Positions 1 through 7,781 of a stretch of DNA of 32,777 nucleotides are shown in pieces; position 1 is the first letter of the stretch; every line of letters starts with the position of its first letter. The DNA is taken from contig SHUV01000009.1 of assembly GCA_009694515.1 (NCBI GenBank), forward strand, positions 1-32,777, in the 5' to 3' direction. Position numbers and translations under genes: made by a program. The notes beneath the pieces were generated by a model. The model ran no database searches. It was not told the origin of the DNA and saw only the letters and a list, made by a program, of their open reading frames with translations. The stretch is from Candidatus Planktophila sp. GTDB lineage: Bacteria; Actinomycetota; Actinomycetes; Nanopelagicales; Nanopelagicaceae.

Positions 1-573
1 CGAATCCTGGATTCTGCATCCTGGGGAATCATCGCCCCGTGGCAGAATAATTTAGCTGATGCACGTGCTTTACAGTCGCATGCAATTAATGCACGTAGTG
101 AATCAATCCACGAGAAGCCAACATTTAGACATGCATTTAGAACTTCACGGTGTCTTATTCCTGCAAGTGGTTACTACGAATGGGCAACCTCGCTCGGCAT
201 ATACTCACCGAAACAACCTTTCTATATTTCACATACAAGCGGTGAACAACTTTCTATTGCTGGAATTTGGAGTTCTTGGCAGAGTGAGAAAGGTGTAGTG
301 ATTCAGAGCGCTGCAATTATTACCCGGGAAGCAGTGGGAGAGTTGGCAACGATTCATAGCCGGATGCCAGTATTTATGCCGCGAGATCGCTGGCCAGGTT
401 GGCTTGATACTGAGGCGCGAGATATCAACCGGCTACTTAAGTTGATGGAGGTAGACGAGCCGGATGCGGGGCTAATTGCACAACCCGTTTCGCCTCGCGT
501 AAACCTGGTTGCTAACAACGGAGCGGAATTAATTATTCCCATAGAACTTGGCGAGCCCGAAACCCTTTTCTAA
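1..573 (+). CDS. SOS response-associated peptidase (SRAP, YedK/HMCES family), 5' truncated
   Basis: The reading frame is open from base 1, so the start and the catalytic Cys2 lie outside the window. Visible family landmarks are WGIIAPW, the NARSE motif, RCLIPASGYYEW (active-site Glu in YEW) and the ATIHSRMPVF segment with the active-site His. Established knowledge: SRAP proteins form a thiazolidine crosslink through Cys2 with abasic sites in single-stranded DNA and so shield them. The 190 visible codons are most of a family member of about 220 residues. A forward ORF starting at 59 lies in another frame and is a shadow. The gene ends 15 nt before sigR. Family assignment is firm; the intact N-terminus cannot be checked here. 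Confidence 0.88.
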   Translation, partial: RILDSASWGIIAPWQNNLADARALQSHAINARSESIHEKPTFRHAFRTSRCLIPASGYYEWATSLGIYSPKQPFYISHTSGEQLSIAGIWSSWQSEKGVVIQSAAIITREAVGELATIHSRMPVFMPRDRWPGWLDTEARDINRLLKLMEVDEPDAGLIAQPVSPRVNLVANNGAELIIPIELGEPETLF

Positions 574-575
574 TA

Positions 576-581
576 TAACCT
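576..581 (+). promoter_or_regulatory. -10 element of leaderless sigR promoter
   Basis: TAACCT, 7 nt before the ATG at 589; no Shine-Dalgarno site lies between. Spacing places the transcript start at or one base before the ATG. Inferred from spacing only. Confidence 0.5.
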
Positions 582-588
582 TGCATCA

Positions 589-1203
589 ATGACATCGAAG
601 GATTTAGTTCTAGAAAGCGCCACCGATCGCACTACTCGGTTCGAGCGCGATGCTTTGGTGTTTACAAATCAACTCTATGCAGCAGCACTTCGTTATACAA
701 AAAATCCAGAAGATGCGCGCGATTTAGTGCAAGACACATACCTCAAAGCTTTCACCTCTTTTCATCAATTTGAAGAAGGTACCAATCTACGTGCCTGGCT
801 CTACCGAGTACTGACAACTACATTTATCAACTCCTATCGCAAAGGACAACGCCAACCACTTATTGCAGATAATGAACTTGAGGATTGGCAAGTGGCCAAA
901 GCCCAAAGCCATACAAGTGATCAAGGAAAATCGGCTGAAACTGTTGCCCTTGAATCTTTACCTGATAGTGATATCAAACGTGCGCTACAGGAGATTCCGG
1001 AAGAGTTTCGCATGGTTGTGTATTTAGCCGATGTGGAAGGTTTTGCCTATAAAGAGATTGCAGAGATAGTAGGAGCACCAGCAGGAACGGTCATGTCACG
1101 TTTGCACCGAGGTCGCAAACAGCTGCGTGAAAAACTCACCGACTATGCCAAGGAACTTGGCTATTCAACTGAGCCCTCCGCTAAGAAAGGAGGCAACAAA
1201 TGA
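589..1203 (+). CDS. sigR: ECF sigma factor SigR/SigH, thiol-oxidative stress
   Basis: This 204-residue ECF (group ECF12) sigma factor resembles Streptomyces SigR and mycobacterial SigH. Region 2 is near residues 20-90, with [20 protein letters not shown] and the [20 protein letters not shown] segment. Region 4 is near residues 125-190, with [21 protein letters not shown] and the recognition helix [18 protein letters not shown]. In the family it directs transcription of thioredoxin, mycothiol-recycling and proteolysis genes under disulfide stress. The next gene is its anti-sigma factor, overlapping at ATGA, which supports the identification. A TAACCT hexamer 7 nt before the ATG suggests leaderless expression. 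No typical SigR -35/-10 autoregulatory promoter (GGAAT...GTT) was noticed upstream. Confidence 0.92.
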   Translation: MTSKDLVLESATDRTTRFERDALVFTNQLYAAALRYTKNPEDARDLVQDTYLKAFTSFHQFEEGTNLRAWLYRVLTTTFINSYRKGQRQPLIADNELEDWQVAKAQSHTSDQGKSAETVALESLPDSDIKRALQEIPEEFRMVVYLADVEGFAYKEIAEIVGAPAGTVMSRLHRGRKQLREKLTDYAKELGYSTEPSAKKGGNK

Positions 1204-1598
1204 GTTTCATCGAAATCCAATGCGGTGAAGTTCTCTCTTCCGTAATTTTCATCATTGAAGGTGAATTAGAGACCGTGCCGCAGGCGGCGCAAATTAACTC
1301 CCACCTAACTCACTGCGCGCCCTGCACAGCTGAAATTGAACATGAACGTCTCATGCACCAGATGCTTGCCGATGTTTTAAAGCGTTCGTGTAATGAGCAA
1401 GCCCCGGAGGAACTTCGCCAGAATATCCATCGCCAAATTCGGGAGCAGATGGGTAATTACGCAGGTGCTACAGAGGTAGTCACTCAGTTGCGCATGACTG
1501 AAATTTCTATTGAGGTCGATGAGTTTGGAAACATCGAACACCGCGAGATTCAAATTGAACAGACGCACATCCAACACTTCATCGACGACGAGGACTAG
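1200..1598 (+). CDS. rsrA: Mycothiol-system anti-sigma-R factor RsrA (zinc anti-sigma), with C-terminal extension
   Basis: A ZAS-type anti-sigma factor of 132 residues. The zinc motif is H35-x3-C39-x2-C42, with a further Cys8 near the N-terminus and Cys64 in a [11 protein letters not shown] segment typical of RsrA. In the family, oxidation of these thiols expels zinc and releases SigR. The start is fixed by a strong Shine-Dalgarno site, AAAGGAGG at 1186-1193, six bases before the ATG, and by the ATGA overlap with sigR. Streptomyces RsrA is about 105 residues. Here about 45 extra residues follow the zinc domain, including an acidic segment ending in DDED. The role of this tail is unknown. Its stop codon TAG is also part of the -10 hexamer proposed for the next gene. 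Confidence 0.88.
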   Translation: MSFIEIQCGEVLSSVIFIIEGELETVPQAAQINSHLTHCAPCTAEIEHERLMHQMLADVLKRSCNEQAPEELRQNIHRQIREQMGNYAGATEVVTQLRMTEISIEVDEFGNIEHREIQIEQTHIQHFIDDED

Positions 1599-1601
1599 CC
1601 T
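1596..1601 (+). promoter_or_regulatory. -10 element of leaderless thioesterase promoter
   Basis: TAGCCT, 7 nt before the ATG at 1609. Its first three bases are the rsrA stop codon, so the element lies inside the end of the upstream gene. Confidence 0.45.
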
Positions 1602-1608
1602 TCGAAGT

Positions 1609-2016
1609 ATGAAATCGGCAGATGAAGTCCTAGGAGCGGTTGGCTTCTCTGTGATGACAGTTCGCCCCGGAGATACCTGCGTAACCATGGGCGTCTCTGA
1701 TCTTCCAGTTGTTGCCCCATCGCATTACTTAACTCTGATGGAGAATGCGTGCGTGGCATCACTTTCTGAATATCTTGATTCCGGTGAAACAACATTTCTT
1801 ACACATTCAGCTCTTGAAATTGTTGGATCTGCAACCGCTGGCGCTGAGATTCGGGCAAATTCACGGCTCATTGAAATCGATGGACGCCAGCTAACCTTTA
1901 CCTGCGATGTTTATGAGGGCGAGCGACATTTAGCTCAAGCACAAATTAAAAGAGCGACAGTTGAGCGATTATCTTTCCTCGCCCGAACTGCCGCTCAATC
2001 ACTCATTAATGAGTGA
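1609..2016 (+). CDS. Hotdog-fold thioesterase, FlK-like
   Basis: A 135-residue single-domain hotdog protein. MENACVASLSEYL followed by FLTHSALEIVGSATAGAEI matches the fluoroacetyl-CoA thioesterase (FlK)-like group, in which the Glu of ME-x-AC and the His of the TH motif are catalytic; both are present. The protein continues with RLIEIDGRQLTFTCDVYEG, the usual core beta-strands. Most relatives are uncharacterised acyl-CoA thioesterases, and there is no reason to assume a fluorinated substrate. The ATG at 1609 was preferred over an upstream in-frame ATG at 1510 inside rsrA because it begins at the family's N-terminus and has a TAGCCT hexamer 7 nt ahead. It lies convergent to sodN with a 15-nt gap. 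Confidence 0.78.
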   Translation: MKSADEVLGAVGFSVMTVRPGDTCVTMGVSDLPVVAPSHYLTLMENACVASLSEYLDSGETTFLTHSALEIVGSATAGAEIRANSRLIEIDGRQLTFTCDVYEGERHLAQAQIKRATVERLSFLARTAAQSLINE

Positions 2017-2031
2017 AATTTTAGTCAGGGT

Positions 2032-2430
2032 TTAGGCCTTCTTGGTTGCCCAGAAGATTTCAGCAATCTCATCAATCTTTGAGATCAAGTTATCTGCAAC
2101 CTTTACATCCTGAGTTCCCTTAGTTCCTGCAGCACCTGCAAGCTTTGTCGCCTCATTAAAGAGTGAGTGCAACTGTGGGTAAGCCTCGAAATGTGGAGCC
2201 TTAAAGTAGTCAGTCCAGAGAACCCAGAGGTGCTCTTTAACTTGATGTGAACGCTCTTCTTTAATTGCAACAGAACGTGAACGGAAATCTGCATCTGTAT
2301 TTGCTGCGTACTTCTCCATGCAAGCTTTTACTGAGAGTGCCTCAATCTTTGCTTGTGCTGGATCGTAAACGCCGCATGGAAGATCGCAGTGTGCGTGAAC
2401 AGTGACTTTAGGTGTAAGAAAGTTTCTCAT
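2032..2430 (-). CDS. sodN: Nickel superoxide dismutase precursor
   Basis: A 132-residue Ni-SOD. The HCDLPCGVYDPAQAKIEA segment is the nickel hook: after removal of a 13-residue propeptide the mature chain begins at His14, giving His1, Cys2 and Cys6 as ligands. The rest (VLWTDYFKAPHFEAYPQLH and the C-terminal EIFWATKKA) matches Streptomyces SodN closely. It dismutates superoxide to oxygen and peroxide as a homohexamer in the cytoplasm. The ATG at 2430 was chosen because the propeptide length then matches the family; the frame stays open upstream to 2493. TACCCT lies 7 nt before this ATG. The maturation protease sodX is transcribed divergently from the adjacent 51-nt gap. Confidence 0.96.
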   Translation of the reverse strand: MRNFLTPKVTVHAHCDLPCGVYDPAQAKIEALSVKACMEKYAANTDADFRSRSVAIKEERSHQVKEHLWVLWTDYFKAPHFEAYPQLHSLFNEATKLAGAAGTKGTQDVKVADNLISKIDEIAEIFWATKKA

Positions 2431-2437
2431 ATGCGGC

Positions 2438-2443
2438 AGGGTA
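2438..2443 (-). promoter_or_regulatory. -10 element of leaderless sodN promoter
   Basis: TACCCT on the minus strand, 7 nt before the sodN ATG at 2430. The divergent sodX hexamer lies 25 bp away, so any operator here could control both genes. Confidence 0.5.
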
Positions 2444-2468
2444 CTCCATTGCTTAAGTGGGTGCATCC

Positions 2469-2474
2469 TAGGAT
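2469..2474 (+). promoter_or_regulatory. -10 element of leaderless sodX promoter
   Basis: TAGGAT, 7 nt before the ATG at 2482. This supports 2482 rather than 2473 as the start, because the 2473 ATG would lie inside the -10 hexamer. Confidence 0.5.
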
Positions 2475-2481
2475 GACCGCT

Positions 2482-2859
2482 ATGGCCAAGCATGCGAGCG
2501 TTCGGGTTGAGGGAAACTCGATGGCCCCCACTTATTACGATGGTGAGTGGCTGATGGCGCGGTGGGCAGATTACTCGATGGCTCGCAACCCGCTTACGAA
2601 GTTATTACATCGCCTTCGACTACTGAACTTTCTTGCCGTGGGAGATACCGTTGTTATTGAGCGAGCAGAACAACCAGGCATTTACTTTGTGAAACGTATT
2701 GCAGATGCGCGAGAGCAAAATGCTGAGCGCCCGATGATCTATCTGCTGAGTGATAATCCTGCCGGAACAGATTCGCGTACATGGGGATGGCTACCGATAC
2801 ATTATGTAAAAGCGCGCATTGAATTCAGAGTTAAGCGAGCGAAGCCAACTTCTCTCTGA
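2482..2859 (+). CDS. sodX: Nickel SOD maturation protease SodX (S26/S24-like)
   Basis: A 125-residue signal-peptidase-like protease. VEGNSMAPTYYDGEWLMA carries the nucleophile Ser in the GNSM motif, and the Lys in YFVKRI is the likely general base. The late segment YLLSDNPAGTDSRTWGWLP is the conserved box III/IV region. There is no membrane anchor, consistent with the cytosolic proteases that remove the SodN propeptide. Divergent pairing with sodN is the standard arrangement. The 3' end overlaps the 3' end of the opposite-strand mycoredoxin gene by 29 nt. Start alternatives are 2473 and 2431; 2482 is preferred from the -10 spacing. Confidence 0.9.
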   Translation: MAKHASVRVEGNSMAPTYYDGEWLMARWADYSMARNPLTKLLHRLRLLNFLAVGDTVVIERAEQPGIYFVKRIADAREQNAERPMIYLLSDNPAGTDSRTWGWLPIHYVKARIEFRVKRAKPTSL

Positions 2860-3100
2860 CTGTAATCACTGATGGATTTGTTAGCGAAGTTCCATCAGAG
2901 AAGAGCAAGGTAGGAACGACACGATTGCCACCGTTAACCTGCTCCACAAAATCAGCTGATTCTGGTTCTTGCTCGACATTAATTTCTCGAAAAGTAATTC
3001 CTACTTCACCAAGTTGGCGCTTAAGTCTCTTGCAATACCCGCACCAATCAGTACTGAACATTACAAATTCTTGGCCCATTAAATCAACCGAGTAAGTCAT
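2831..3100 (-). CDS. mrx1: Mycoredoxin (glutaredoxin-like, CGYC)
   Basis: An 89-residue thioredoxin-fold protein. VMFSTDWCGYCKRLKRQL is the active site, with the CGYC pair typical of mycoredoxin-1, followed by the cis-Pro loop RVVPTLLF. Mycoredoxins reduce S-mycothiolated proteins with mycothiol and mycothione reductase, so the gene implies that the organism uses mycothiol, in line with SigR/RsrA upstream. The start codon overlaps the kgd stop as ATGA, so the two genes are translationally coupled. Its 3' end overlaps convergent sodX. The CGYC site separates it from plain thioredoxins (CGPC); a glutaredoxin-like NrdH role is less likely. Confidence 0.87.
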   Translation of the reverse strand: MTYSVDLMGQEFVMFSTDWCGYCKRLKRQLGEVGITFREINVEQEPESADFVEQVNGGNRVVPTLLFSDGTSLTNPSVITVREKLASLA

Positions 3101-6100
3101 CGTGTAAATGCCTCATCTAGTAAAGCCCTTGCTTCATCTTCGTGCAGATGATGACTTCCAGTTGCAGGAGATGCCGCTGCACGACGAGAGATTCGACGCA
3201 ATACTCGTGAATCAACACCAGTTCCGCCAATAGATTCAGTAGTGCTTAAGGCAACATGTGGCCAGGCACCTTGGTTGGCAGGCTCATCTTGCACCCAGAG
3301 CAAGTTCGCATTTGGATGCTTCTTTGCTTCCACTTCCATTTGAGCGACGGGGAATGGGTATAGACGCTCGACTCGGACTATTGCGGTGCTGCTGTCATTT
3401 AATCGATTGCGTTCTGCAACGAGGTCGTGATAAATCTTTCCGGAACAGAAAATTACGCGTGATGCATTGTTGACAGTTGAATCACCGATGACTGGCAAGA
3501 AAGTTCCCGATGTGAAGTCACTGATAGATGAGGCAGCTGCCTTCAGACGCAACATCGACTTTGGTGTGAAGACAACCATTGGCCGACGCTTTGGATTCGC
3601 TGCGTGGAAACGCAGTAGGTGGAAGTAAGAGGCAGGAGTTGATGGTTGGGCCACAGTCATATTCTTCTCGGCACAAAGTGCAAGGAATCGCTCGATACGA
3701 GCAGATGAGTGATCTGGTCCTTGGCCTTCATAGCCGTGCGGAAGTAAGAGCACTACAGATGAACGCTCTCCCCACTTTTGAAGTGCTGATGAGATGAATT
3801 CATCGATGATCGTCTGTGCACCATTTGCGAAGTCTCCGAACTGACCTTCCCATAAGACAAGTGCATCTTCGCGAACAACGGAGTATCCGTATTCAAATCC
3901 CATCGCCGCATATTCACTGAGCAAGGAATCAACGACGAAGAACTGATTCGTATCTGAAATCAGTGAACGTAGTGGTGTCCACTCACTACCATTTTCTTTA
4001 TCAATAATGACAGCGTGGCGATTTGAGAATGTTCCACGACGTGAATCTTGTCCCGCTAATCGAACTGGGCGACCTTCTTTAAGAAGTGAGCCGAAGGCGA
4101 GCATTTCACCTGTGGACCAGTCGATAGTTCCGTCGTTGATGGACTCTGCCCGCTTTTGTAGCTGTGGCAGCAGTTTCGGATGGATATGGAATCCTTCTGG
4201 AATTGCAGTTTGAGTTGCCGCAATTTCGCGAACTAGCTGCTCGGAGATAAAAGTTGGCACATCTTCTGCATTTGGAACGATTGGGACTACGAAGTTTGGA
4301 TCGCTATGTTCTTCATAGTTTGCAACAGATGCAAAGACCTCTTCGAGCTGGACCTGGTAATCACGAGCAATTTCATCTGCTTCTTCTGGAGTAATGTCTC
4401 CGCGGCCAACGAGAGCTTCGGTATACAAAGTACGTGTGGTGCGCTTAGCATCGATGAGTTTGTACATCAAAGGCTGTGTGAAGCTTGGTTCATCACCTTC
4501 GTTGTGACCACGTCTGCGGTAACAGACCATGTCAATAACAATATCTTTATTAAAAGCTTGGCGATATTCAAATGCCATACGGGCAACACGAACGCAAGCC
4601 TCAGGATCATCACCATTAACGTGAAGAACAGGTGCTTCGATTAACTTAGCAACATCTGTTGAATAACGAGATGTACGTGAAGCATGAGGTGAGGTAGTAA
4701 ATCCAACTTGGTTATTAACAACGATATGAATAGTTCCACCCGTGCGATAGCCCGGAAGTTGCGACAGCTGAAGTGTTTCAGCGTTGATACCTTGACCGGC
4801 AAATGATGCATCACCGTGGAGCAGGATTGGCAAGACTGTATAAGCGCCCTTTGTATTTAAGCGATCTTGCTTAGCGCGAACAATTCCCTCGAGTACCGGG
4901 TTTACAGCTTCCAGGTGTGATGGGTTTGCAGCCAAATAAATCTTGGTCTTTGCACCAGATTCTGTTGTGAAGATTCCTTCCGTACCTAAGTGGTATTTCA
5001 CATCTCCTGAACCATGTACTTGGTTCTCGGCGTAGTGCCCTTGGAACTCTTGGAAAATCTGGCCCACTGGCTTACCCGCAATATTTGCCAGCATATTTAG
5101 GCGTCCACGGTGTGGCATTCCAATACAAACTTCATCTAGTCCACACTCTGCTGCTGCAGAAACAATCGCATCTGTAAGTGGAATAACAGATTCTCCACCT
5201 TCAAGTGAGAAGCGCTTTTGCCCTACGAACTTTGTTTGCAAGAAAGATTCAAATGCTTCAGCGCTATTGAGGGTACGTAATATCCGAAGTTGCTCTACGC
5301 GATCTGGAACTTCAGAAACTCCTTCGACATGTTGCTGGAACCACTGACGCTCTGCAGGGTTTGAAATGTGCATGTACTCAAGCCCGACTGAGCGGCAGTA
5401 TGCATCGCGAAGAATTCCAAGAATCTTACGTAGAGGCAGGAACTTCTTTCCGCCAAATCCACCTGTTGCAAATTCACGATCGAGATCCCAGAGTGTGAGT
5501 CCATGTGTGCGCACATCGAGGTCCGTATGATTTCGCTGAATATAAACAAGTGGATCAATATCGGCCATGAGGTGACCCCAGGTGCGATAAGCGTGAATCA
5601 ACTGCTGAACGCGCGCTGTCTTATCAATCTCTTCATCTTTGGTTACGGCAAAATCTGATGCCCAGCGGATTGGTTCATAGGGAATACGAAGTGCGGTAAA
5701 GATTTCGTCATAGAAATCATCTGCACCAAGTAGATATTCGTTGATACGGCGCAAGAAATCACCAGATTGTGCACCTTGAATAACGCGGTGATCATAAGTA
5801 CTTGTCAGGGTAATCACCTTGCTTATTGCAAGACGGGCAAGGGTTTCCGCACTTGCTCCTTGGAACTCGGCTGGGTAATCCATCGCTCCCACACCCAGAA
5901 TCAGTCCTTGCCCCTGCACTAAACGTGGAACAGAGTGAACTGTTCCAATGGTTCCTGGGTTAGTCAGGGAAACAGTTGTTCCGGCATAATCTTCAACGGT
6001 GAGAGTTCCGGCGCGAGCCTTATTCACAATCGCTTCATAGGCCGACCAGAACTGCCCAAATTCAAGTTCCTCGCAACCTTTAATTGATGGAACTAGTAAT

Positions 6101-6813
6101 TGACGCGTTCCATCGGGCTTTGCTAAATCAATCGCGATTCCCAAGTTGATATGTTCTGGTTTTCCAAGTGCTGGCTTTCCTTCGAGTTCACCGTAGAAAG
6201 CATTCATCTCTGGCATCGCACGCAGCGCTTTAATCATCGCGTAGGCAATGATGTGAGTAAATGAAACTTTTCCACCACGGCCACGCTTTAAGTGATTGTT
6301 AATCACGATTCGGTTATCAATCATGAGCTTGGCAGGAATTGCGCGTACAGATGTTGCTGTTGGAACGCTCAGTGATGCTTCCATACTCTGAACAACGCGA
6401 GCAGATACACCGCGAATTGGTTCAAGTGTTGAAGCACTCGGTGTTACTAAAGTTGGAATTGGTTTAGCAATCGGATCTGCAGGTGTCGCGGGAGTCGTTG
6501 TAAGAGTGCGAACGATTGGTTGCGTTGCAGGCGCCGAAGCCACGGGAGTTGGCTGTGTGACAACTGGAGCCGCAACCGGTGCTACAGGTGCAGCTGGAGT
6601 TGGTTGCACTGAACCTTGAACAGAAATATTTGGGGGAGTAACTGGCTTTGGTGTTGGCGGTGTTCCGGCCTTTGGTTTGTCAGCTACCTGCGGATTATTT
6701 TGGAAGTGTGCAATCCACTCACTTGGCACAGACGATGGATCGGCTTGGTATCGCTCGAACATTTCTTCAACGAGCCAATCATTTGCTCCAAAGTCTTGTC
6801 CTGATTGCGACAC
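3097..6813 (-). CDS. kgd: Multifunctional 2-oxoglutarate decarboxylase/dehydrogenase E1 with E2-like domain (Kgd/OdhA)
   Basis: A 1238-residue TCA-cycle enzyme. Residues 1-40 (DWLVEEMFERYQADPSSVPSEW) are the E1 N-terminal helix. Residues 42-130 are a Pro/Ala/Thr-rich linker. Residues 150-370 are an E2-type acyltransferase domain without a lipoyl domain, containing DHRVIQG at 341-347. From about 400 onward is the thiamine diphosphate-dependent E1, with GMPHRGRLN at 565-573, GDASFAGQG at 667-675, VVNNQVGFTT near 698 and RRRGHNEGDEPSFTQP near 766. In Actinobacteria this protein joins the pyruvate dehydrogenase E2/E3 to make succinyl-CoA and is inhibited by a GarA/OdhI-type FHA protein (not in the window). 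The start is GTG, with AAGGGAG six bases upstream. An inverted repeat lies about 30 nt before the start. Confidence 0.96.
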   Translation of the reverse strand: MSQSGQDFGANDWLVEEMFERYQADPSSVPSEWIAHFQNNPQVADKPKAGTPPTPKPVTPPNISVQGSVQPTPAAPVAPVAAPVVTQPTPVASAPATQPIVRTLTTTPATPADPIAKPIPTLVTPSASTLEPIRGVSARVVQSMEASLSVPTATSVRAIPAKLMIDNRIVINNHLKRGRGGKVSFTHIIAYAMIKALRAMPEMNAFYGELEGKPALGKPEHINLGIAIDLAKPDGTRQLLVPSIKGCEELEFGQFWSAYEAIVNKARAGTLTVEDYAGTTVSLTNPGTIGTVHSVPRLVQGQGLILGVGAMDYPAEFQGASAETLARLAISKVITLTSTYDHRVIQGAQSGDFLRRINEYLLGADDFYDEIFTALRIPYEPIRWASDFAVTKDEEIDKTARVQQLIHAYRTWGHLMADIDPLVYIQRNHTDLDVRTHGLTLWDLDREFATGGFGGKKFLPLRKILGILRDAYCRSVGLEYMHISNPAERQWFQQHVEGVSEVPDRVEQLRILRTLNSAEAFESFLQTKFVGQKRFSLEGGESVIPLTDAIVSAAAECGLDEVCIGMPHRGRLNMLANIAGKPVGQIFQEFQGHYAENQVHGSGDVKYHLGTEGIFTTESGAKTKIYLAANPSHLEAVNPVLEGIVRAKQDRLNTKGAYTVLPILLHGDASFAGQGINAETLQLSQLPGYRTGGTIHIVVNNQVGFTTSPHASRTSRYSTDVAKLIEAPVLHVNGDDPEACVRVARMAFEYRQAFNKDIVIDMVCYRRRGHNEGDEPSFTQPLMYKLIDAKRTTRTLYTEALVGRGDITPEEADEIARDYQVQLEEVFASVANYEEHSDPNFVVPIVPNAEDVPTFISEQLVREIAATQTAIPEGFHIHPKLLPQLQKRAESINDGTIDWSTGEMLAFGSLLKEGRPVRLAGQDSRRGTFSNRHAVIIDKENGSEWTPLRSLISDTNQFFVVDSLLSEYAAMGFEYGYSVVREDALVLWEGQFGDFANGAQTIIDEFISSALQKWGERSSVVLLLPHGYEGQGPDHSSARIERFLALCAEKNMTVAQPSTPASYFHLLRFHAANPKRRPMVVFTPKSMLRLKAAASSISDFTSGTFLPVIGDSTVNNASRVIFCSGKIYHDLVAERNRLNDSSTAIVRVERLYPFPVAQMEVEAKKHPNANLLWVQDEPANQGAWPHVALSTTESIGGTGVDSRVLRRISRRAAASPATGSHHLHEDEARALLDEAFTR

Positions 6814-6819
6814 TGAGCG

Positions 6820-6826
6820 CTCCCTT
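6820..6826 (-). promoter_or_regulatory. Ribosome binding site of kgd
   Basis: AAGGGAG on the minus strand, 6 nt before the GTG start at 6813; it fixes the GTG as start codon. Confidence 0.7.
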
Positions 6827-6840
6827 GCGTCCTTGCGTAC

Positions 6841-6866
6841 ATATCTATTGCATACAAACTAGATAT
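6841..6866. repeat. Inverted repeat in the kgd promoter region
   Basis: ATATCTA (6841-6847) and TAGATAT (6860-6866) form a perfect 7-bp inverted repeat with a 12-bp spacer, 27 to 53 bp upstream of the kgd start. The size and position suit a dimeric regulator, but no regulator is identified. The 199-bp gap between kgd and the SDR gene (6814-7012) otherwise shows no gene. Confidence 0.4.
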
Positions 6867-7012
6867 AAATCCTGTAACTGAACGTGGCTAAGACTATCGG
6901 CTCCATGCACCGCAAATAAATGGCATATCCCACACAACCAGCGCGAGATTGAGCACAGTTTGCCCCCCGCTCCCGAGAGGCGGCAGTATCCATTTTTTGA
7001 GACAGTTGCCCC

Positions 7013-7774
7013 ATGAACGCAGCAGAAACTCGCCCCTTAGCCATCATCACCGGTGGCAGCCGAGGTTTGGGATTTGAGAGCGCCAAAGCTCTGGCGCTTC
7101 AAGGTTTTGATCTGGTGCTGATTGCTAAAGACCCAGATCGCCTGGCAGGGGCAGCAACAGCAATCAGCGCGGTTTGCGATATCAAAAACACCAACATCTC
7201 ATCCATTGCCTGCGATCTCGAGCAACCACACCTTGTTCGCGAAGTCATTGATTCAATCAATCAATCTCTGCCTACTCCGCAACTTCTTATTCTTGCTCAC
7301 GGAGTGATGAGTGAGAAAATGTCGAAGACTCTTAAGACAAATGATGCTGAGTGGCGCAGAGTGATGGCAATTAATCTTGACTCTGTCTTTCAACTTGTAA
7401 ATGGAATAGCACCCGCTATGGCAGATGCACGAAACGGCCGCGTCATTATCTTCTCTGCTTGCTTAGGTCGCATGTCTGGACCTGGAAATGCAGGCGGACT
7501 TGCGCCGTATCGAATCAGTAAAGCTGGCGTTAATGCGTTGGTGCGAAACCTTGCACATGAGACCGGACTTGGCGCCCGCGGATTTCTTGTTGATGCAATC
7601 TGTCCTAATCATTCACGAACAGACATGGGTGGTGCGGATGCGCCACGTTCGGCAGAAGAAGGTGCTGCTACTGCAATCTGGTTAGCGACAAGAGCATTTG
7701 ATTCAGCTGGTGCGACAGATGCCGAGAAAGTCACAGGAGTGCTTTGGGAAGATAACCAGATAGTTCCTTGGTAA
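7013..7774 (+). CDS. SDR-family NAD(P)-dependent oxidoreductase
   Basis: A 253-residue classical short-chain dehydrogenase. The cofactor site TGGSRGLG is near residues 14-21. The Asn-Ala-Gly strand motif is changed to LAHG. The catalytic Ser lies in IIFSACLGRMSG and the Tyr-x3-Lys pair in PYRISKAGVNALVRNLA. The VDAICPNHSRTDMGG segment is the usual PG-like loop after the active site. Substrate cannot be predicted; the nearest pattern is the FabG/oxidoreductase group. The C-terminus ends in VTGVLWEDNQIVPW, resembling SDRs with a final cofactor-loop tryptophan. It is divergent from kgd and converges with the next gene at a 7-nt gap. No Shine-Dalgarno site is seen; GACAGT six bases before the ATG is a poor -10 match. 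Confidence 0.85.
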   Translation: MNAAETRPLAIITGGSRGLGFESAKALALQGFDLVLIAKDPDRLAGAATAISAVCDIKNTNISSIACDLEQPHLVREVIDSINQSLPTPQLLILAHGVMSEKMSKTLKTNDAEWRRVMAINLDSVFQLVNGIAPAMADARNGRVIIFSACLGRMSGPGNAGGLAPYRISKAGVNALVRNLAHETGLGARGFLVDAICPNHSRTDMGGADAPRSAEEGAATAIWLATRAFDSAGATDAEKVTGVLWEDNQIVPW

Positions 7775-7781
7775 TTAGCCC

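Noticed and set aside
59-298. Plus-strand open frame starting with ATG at 59
   Set aside because: It lies in a different frame from the SRAP gene, whose motifs run through the same region.
4306-4644. A 112-codon plus-strand open frame inside kgd
   Set aside because: It is antisense to conserved kgd E1 coding sequence and has no recognisable domain.
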